A stretch of DNA of 64,000 nucleotides from Ferdinandcohnia salidurans (lineage in GTDB: Bacteria; Bacillota; Bacilli; Bacillales; Bacillaceae_L): the NCBI RefSeq assembly GCF_042680725.1, contig NZ_JBHUEK010000017.1:62001-126000 (forward strand), in the 5' to 3' direction. The number at the start of each line of letters is the position of its first letter. Position 1 is the first letter of the stretch. The notes beneath the pieces are model-generated. The model ran no database searches, was not told the DNA's origin, and worked only from the letters and a program-made list of their open reading frames with translations. Made by a program: the position numbers and the translations under genes. Of the stretch, positions 60,519-64,000 are shown one piece after another.

Positions 60519-60554
60519 AACTCAAAATAGATGGCATCATATTGAATCCGATAT

Positions 60555-61313
60555 TTACAACTTACCAAACTCAATAAGACATCTAGCCACTTCATCTGTA
60601 ATGAGTTCGATTAGTTCTTTACCCCGCTCCGCAAATGCAGAATCAGGATCATCGGTAAATCCATCGATGTCCTTCCAAACAGAAGGTTTTTCGATCCTCA
60701 CATTAGAAGAGAGTAAATCGATTTCCAAAGGATTGCGCCTTGGATTTGCATTTACTAGTTTCGCTAATTTAACCAATTCGGGATAAATGACTAACATTAG
60801 CGATGTTTCAAATTGCCCAGCATGACCTGGTGCAGGTGATAAGTGATGTTTCTCACAATAGTTTTTAATAGTGTCCGAGGCGATTGACCAGTAAGATGCT
60901 GCCCCCACCGTTACATTATAATCCACTGCGGCATTTCGGGCGGCTAGTTGAATAATTTCATCATTACCACCATGACCGTTAATGATAAACATCTTCTTAA
61001 AGCCACTTTTTACTACACTTTCAAGAAGTTCTTTTAATACGAGTAACAACGTATTAGAACTTAAAGAGAGAGTACCAGGGTATATAAGATGATGATGGGA
61101 AAAACCAAATGGAATAGTTGGTCCAAGTACTACCGGTTCTTGTTTTGCTGTTTTTTCTCCACTTTTTCTTGCAATCTCATTTACAATCGCTACGTCCGTC
61201 ATGACTGGAAGATGAGGTCCATGCTGTTCAACCGCTCCAATAGGCAGAATGACAATCGCTTCTTCCGCTATTTTATTGAAATCATCTCTCGTCATTTCAT
61301 TCCATTTATACAA
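60555..61313 (-). CDS. Creatininase-family amidohydrolase
   Basis: This 252-aa protein has AIVILPIGAVEQHGPHLPVMTDVAI with the EQHGPHLP metal site near residue 28, and MFIINGHGGND near residue 112. The family hydrolyses small amides such as creatinine or formamide-like intermediates. In this cluster it may open an N-acyl or carbamoyl intermediate of amino acid use, but the substrate is unproven. The start is TTG at 61313 after GGGGGTG. The M20 gene lies 36 bp upstream in the same operon. Confidence 0.85.
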   Translation of the reverse strand: MYKWNEMTRDDFNKIAEEAIVILPIGAVEQHGPHLPVMTDVAIVNEIARKSGEKTAKQEPVVLGPTIPFGFSHHHLIYPGTLSLSSNTLLLVLKELLESVVKSGFKKMFIINGHGGNDEIIQLAARNAAVDYNVTVGAASYWSIASDTIKNYCEKHHLSPAPGHAGQFETSLMLVIYPELVKLAKLVNANPRRNPLEIDLLSSNVRIEKPSVWKDIDGFTDDPDSAFAERGKELIELITDEVARCLIEFGKL

Positions 61314-61349
61314 GTTTACACCCCCATATAGACAATTTTCTTTCGTACC

Positions 61350-62480
61350 TTACTTAAAGAGTTTAACCGCCGCTCCCGCTAATACGGCAACTCCGTTTTC
61401 TAGAGCGTTAAGATTAAATGTCATATTTGGATGATGTAATCCTGGTTCTAAGTCTGTCCCGAGTCCAACCAACGTAGCTTGCAATTCATTTTTCTCTTTT
61501 GTGTAAAAATGAAAGTCTTCTCCACCAGGAGTTATAGGAGGAGAAACAAAAGCCGCATCCCCTAGCTGTTCGACAACTGCCTCTTTTACAACCTGTTCCA
61601 TATAGGAATTAGGATTAGCAGCTACCATACTCGCAGCAATTTGAACGTCTACCTCTGAACCGTTTGCAGACCCTGCTGATGTTATAGCTTTTATGACTCT
61701 TGGTACCAATTCTTTCATTGCTTCATTTGTCTGTGCTCTAACATCGATTCCAAAAGTAGCTTCGTCAGGAATAATATTTACATTATCCCCTCCCGCGTTA
61801 ATTTGTGTAACCTTTACAGAACTTGCTATCGTTGGGTCAACTTTAACTGCGTTTACTGCATTCACAATCGCTGCAATAGAGTCCACTACATTTATGCCCA
61901 TATTCGGCCTAGAACCATGAGCTTGAACCCCCTTAACAGTACCTCTTAATAGAGTTGTCGCTCCATGATAAATCGCAGCTGAAACCTGTCCATAGGACAT
62001 TTCAATCTTTGGTCGGACATGGATGCCTAGCAAATAGCTGACATCGTCTACTACACCATCCTCTACTAAGGCAACTGCTCCTTTACCAGACTCTTCTGCA
62101 GGTTGAAAAATGACCTTTAGTTTCCCTTTGGGAGAAAAACCTATTTCCTTTAAGCAGCGCAAAGCATGTAACACCATGGTCATATGGGCATCGTGACCAC
62201 ATGAGTGATTAGCTTTCCAGTCACCGTTCACATTCTGCCATAATGCATCCATGTCGGCTCGTAAAGCAACAGTTGGTCCTTCATCACTACCCCATTCCAC
62301 TACAATGGCTGTGTGATCGGGAAACGTTTGATAATAAAACCCCAGTTGTTCAATTTGATTTGTTAAATATTCTTTTGTCTTATATTCCTTCCAACTTATT
62401 TCTGCAAGCTGATGTAAATCGTTGTATGTTTTTACGATTAGTTCCTTGTTCTCAACTATCCATTCCTTAATTGTAGACAT
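61350..62480 (-). CDS. M20-family amidohydrolase (N-acyl amino acid hydrolase)
   Basis: This 376-aa protein is an M20D metallopeptidase of the hippurate/aminoacylase type. Visible are VALRADMDALW, NHSCGHDAHMTM, PAEESGKGA and ITPGGEDFHFYT, which provide the two metal ions and catalytic Glu. It releases acyl groups from N-acyl amino acids. It lies between a creatininase-family gene and an acetyltransferase gene. Start ATG follows GAAGGATTTCATTT. Confidence 0.9.
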   Translation of the reverse strand: MSTIKEWIVENKELIVKTYNDLHQLAEISWKEYKTKEYLTNQIEQLGFYYQTFPDHTAIVVEWGSDEGPTVALRADMDALWQNVNGDWKANHSCGHDAHMTMVLHALRCLKEIGFSPKGKLKVIFQPAEESGKGAVALVEDGVVDDVSYLLGIHVRPKIEMSYGQVSAAIYHGATTLLRGTVKGVQAHGSRPNMGINVVDSIAAIVNAVNAVKVDPTIASSVKVTQINAGGDNVNIIPDEATFGIDVRAQTNEAMKELVPRVIKAITSAGSANGSEVDVQIAASMVAANPNSYMEQVVKEAVVEQLGDAAFVSPPITPGGEDFHFYTKEKNELQATLVGLGTDLEPGLHHPNMTFNLNALENGVAVLAGAAVKLFK

Positions 62481-62550
62481 AAATGAAATCCTTCTCCTAC
62501 TCTCACTAGCTATGAATTTGATTCAAGACCTTTCCAATACTTGTAAAATA

Positions 62551-63372
62551 TCATTTTTCAAGGACATAATAGTGTACTGGGTCTTCACTCCGTAAAACTC
62601 CGACTACCTTATATCCATTAAAAAAAGCAATTGTAAATAAGTTTCGAGTTTTTACTCTCCATTTTTTTACAATATCAAAGTTCTCATTCTTAATCGTTTG
62701 TATTTCTTTAGGAATTGCTACTAAGAATCCTTTGTGGTTACTAAGAGGCTGTACATTTTCTGGGATTGGTTGATTATCCTCTAACCTCCAATGAAGTAGT
62801 GACGGATAGTTCTCCCAACCGTAATCAAAAATAGAATCTCCACTTGCTGCAATCTCTGCGCGTTGAGAAGCTAGTTCCCATTCAATAAGGAACCGGTCTG
62901 ATGGTAATCCTCGATTCAATTTATCTTCAAGATTTCCATAATAGTCAGGAATATAGGTATTTACATATCCACCAAGCTTACAAATATTTAAATAACCATT
63001 ACGAATTTCAAGGGGATCAAAGGTCCAGGTCATTTTCTTATAACCATTCTTAATCGCCCATTGACGTTGAATAAGCTTTAATTCTTTCCCAATTCCATGA
63101 TTCCGATGTTCCTGATCAATCGCCATCATATGCGAGCAAAGATGAGTTTGTTTCGTATTGTTGTCATAGCCTGCAAAACCATAACAGAAGCCAACTATTT
63201 TCTGATTATCGATACTTTTGGCTACAACTACAACGCCCCCATTGTGAATGGCAGCAACCATTTGTGGCAAAGAGGTGACTGTATCGTCACCCCATACCAT
63301 TTTTTGTAGATGAATGGTTTCTTGTAATTCCCTAATATCTTCCGTTACTTCACACCTGAACTTTGCTCTCAT
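62551..63372 (-). CDS. GNAT superfamily acetyltransferase (COG3375-type)
   Basis: This protein (273 aa from ATG 63372) matches the predicted GNAT family COG3375: KIVGFCYGFAGYDNNTKQTHLCSHMMAIDQEHRNHGIGKELKLIQRQWAIKNGYKKMTWTFDPL. The acetyl-CoA loop is HRNHGIGK. These proteins occur with N-acyl amino acid deacylases. They may recycle or modify the same amino acids. The gene overlaps the deacylase gene's end by 23 bp, so both are co-translated. Confidence 0.85.
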   Translation of the reverse strand: MRAKFRCEVTEDIRELQETIHLQKMVWGDDTVTSLPQMVAAIHNGGVVVVAKSIDNQKIVGFCYGFAGYDNNTKQTHLCSHMMAIDQEHRNHGIGKELKLIQRQWAIKNGYKKMTWTFDPLEIRNGYLNICKLGGYVNTYIPDYYGNLEDKLNRGLPSDRFLIEWELASQRAEIAASGDSIFDYGWENYPSLLHWRLEDNQPIPENVQPLSNHKGFLVAIPKEIQTIKNENFDIVKKWRVKTRNLFTIAFFNGYKVVGVLRSEDPVHYYVLEK

Positions 63373-64000
63373 TGGTTTGCTCCCGACGAATAACTTGACC
63401 AGCGGTTGTTCCAATATATTGACCATTACTTACAGTTAGTTTTCCATTTACGATAACGTGCAAAATGCCTTCTGGTTCCTCTAGAGGGCTTGAATACGTT
63501 GCTTTATCAATGACCGTTTTGGGATCAAATATAACGACATCAGCTGCATATCCTTCTCTTAATAAGCCTCGATCTCTCAATCTTAATAATTGAGCTGGAG
63601 CTCCTGTCATTTTACGAATCGCTTGCTCTAATGAAAGTGCTCCCTTTTCACGTACGAATTTTCCAAGAACTCTTGGATATGTACCATATAATCTTGGATG
63701 TGGCTTTCCTCCAAAGATACCGTCTGATCCTACAATTTGTAGGGGATGCTGCATGCCGTAAATAACATCCTCTTCGTCACCCCAGTGAATAACCATGGTA
63801 ACCCCTGCATTTTCTTCTATCAAAATGTCCATCGCAGCATCAGTAGGGTGAACTCCTCGAAGTTCTGCAATCTCCCCCATATTCTTTCCTTCTAAATTAC
63901 GGTTTTTATCGGTCGTTACAGAGGTTATTGTTATGTTTTCCCAACCACACGTTAATGACCAATTCTCAAAATCATCTCTAGTAGCTAGATCTTTTTTGAC
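63350..64000 (-). CDS. N-acyl-D-amino-acid deacylase (N-terminus outside window)
   Basis: The visible 216 residues are the C-terminal part of a D-aminoacylase/amidohydrolase: VTMVIHWGDEEDVIYGMQHPLQIVGSDGIFGGKPHPRLYGTYPRVLGKFVREKGALSLEQAIRKMTGAPAQLLRLRDRGLLREGYAADVVIFDP. The catalytic Asp is in IVGSDG, and the GKPHPRLYGTYPRVLGKFVRE segment is diagnostic. The enzyme removes acyl groups from N-acyl-D-amino acids. The gene heads the downstream cluster of GNAT, M20 and creatininase genes. Confidence 0.9.
   Translation of the reverse strand, partial: VKKDLATRDDFENWSLTCGWENITITSVTTDKNRNLEGKNMGEIAELRGVHPTDAAMDILIEENAGVTMVIHWGDEEDVIYGMQHPLQIVGSDGIFGGKPHPRLYGTYPRVLGKFVREKGALSLEQAIRKMTGAPAQLLRLRDRGLLREGYAADVVIFDPKTVIDKATYSSPLEEPEGILHVIVNGKLTVSNGQYIGTTAGQVIRREQTNESKVQV

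Overview
The window looks like a chromosomal segment from a low-GC, endospore-forming member of the Bacillaceae. Pointers are strong GGAGG-type ribosome binding sites, frequent TTG and GTG starts, a CotA laccase in a spore-coat cluster, a Spo0E-like phosphatase, and close matches to Bacillus subtilis CsaA, PaiA/PaiB, YwnB, UppP and YfhP. No rRNA, tRNA, prophage, intact insertion sequence or CRISPR array was seen. Family names come from recognised motifs; no database search was run.

Layout. 1-2506 is a persulfide/sulfur-transfer locus (rhodanese-MBL, TusA-rhodanese, DsrE-like, TusA, DUF302) with four CsoR/CstR-type operators and an Fnr/Crp-like palindrome. 2.6-10 kb carries a DUF3231 protein and five CBO0543-type membrane proteins, mixed with an EthD protein, a nitronate monooxygenase, an acetyltransferase and a dehydrogenase. 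10.2-13.2 kb has a flavoenzyme remnant, an MFS transporter and a MocR regulator. 13.2-15.3 kb has two methyltransferases. The second is an RlmA-type 23S rRNA methyltransferase behind a long leader that encodes a 14-residue ErmD-like leader peptide and ends in terminators. 15.4-25 kb is a series of small housekeeping and accessory genes, including a Met T-box in front of a truncated methionyl-tRNA synthetase and azlCD with a divergent regulator.

25-35.4 kb holds a large membrane protein, a 155-bp direct repeat, a diguanylate cyclase, and the coat cluster ending in cotA behind a good sigma-K promoter. 35.6-49.3 kb carries csaA, a ywnB-like gene, a frameshifted M3 oligopeptidase, paiAB, a 53-bp minisatellite, a second DUF3231 gene, a MerR/TipAS regulator, uppP and a spo0E-like gene. 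49.5-55.6 kb has a third DUF3231 gene, an ectoine-type ABC transporter (ehu) with a 20-bp tandem array inside the operon, and a Zur-boxed zinc-binding lipoprotein. 56.4-64 kb ends with a YfhP-like protein and a cluster for D-amino acids and N-acyl amino acids: D-serine dehydratase, creatininase-family amidase, M20 amidohydrolase, acetyltransferase and N-acyl-D-amino-acid deacylase.

The most notable items are the ErmD-like leader in front of an RlmA-type gene, the operator architecture of the persulfide locus, the 53-bp array of hairpin units, and the expansion of two poorly understood families (CBO0543, seven copies; DUF3231, three copies).
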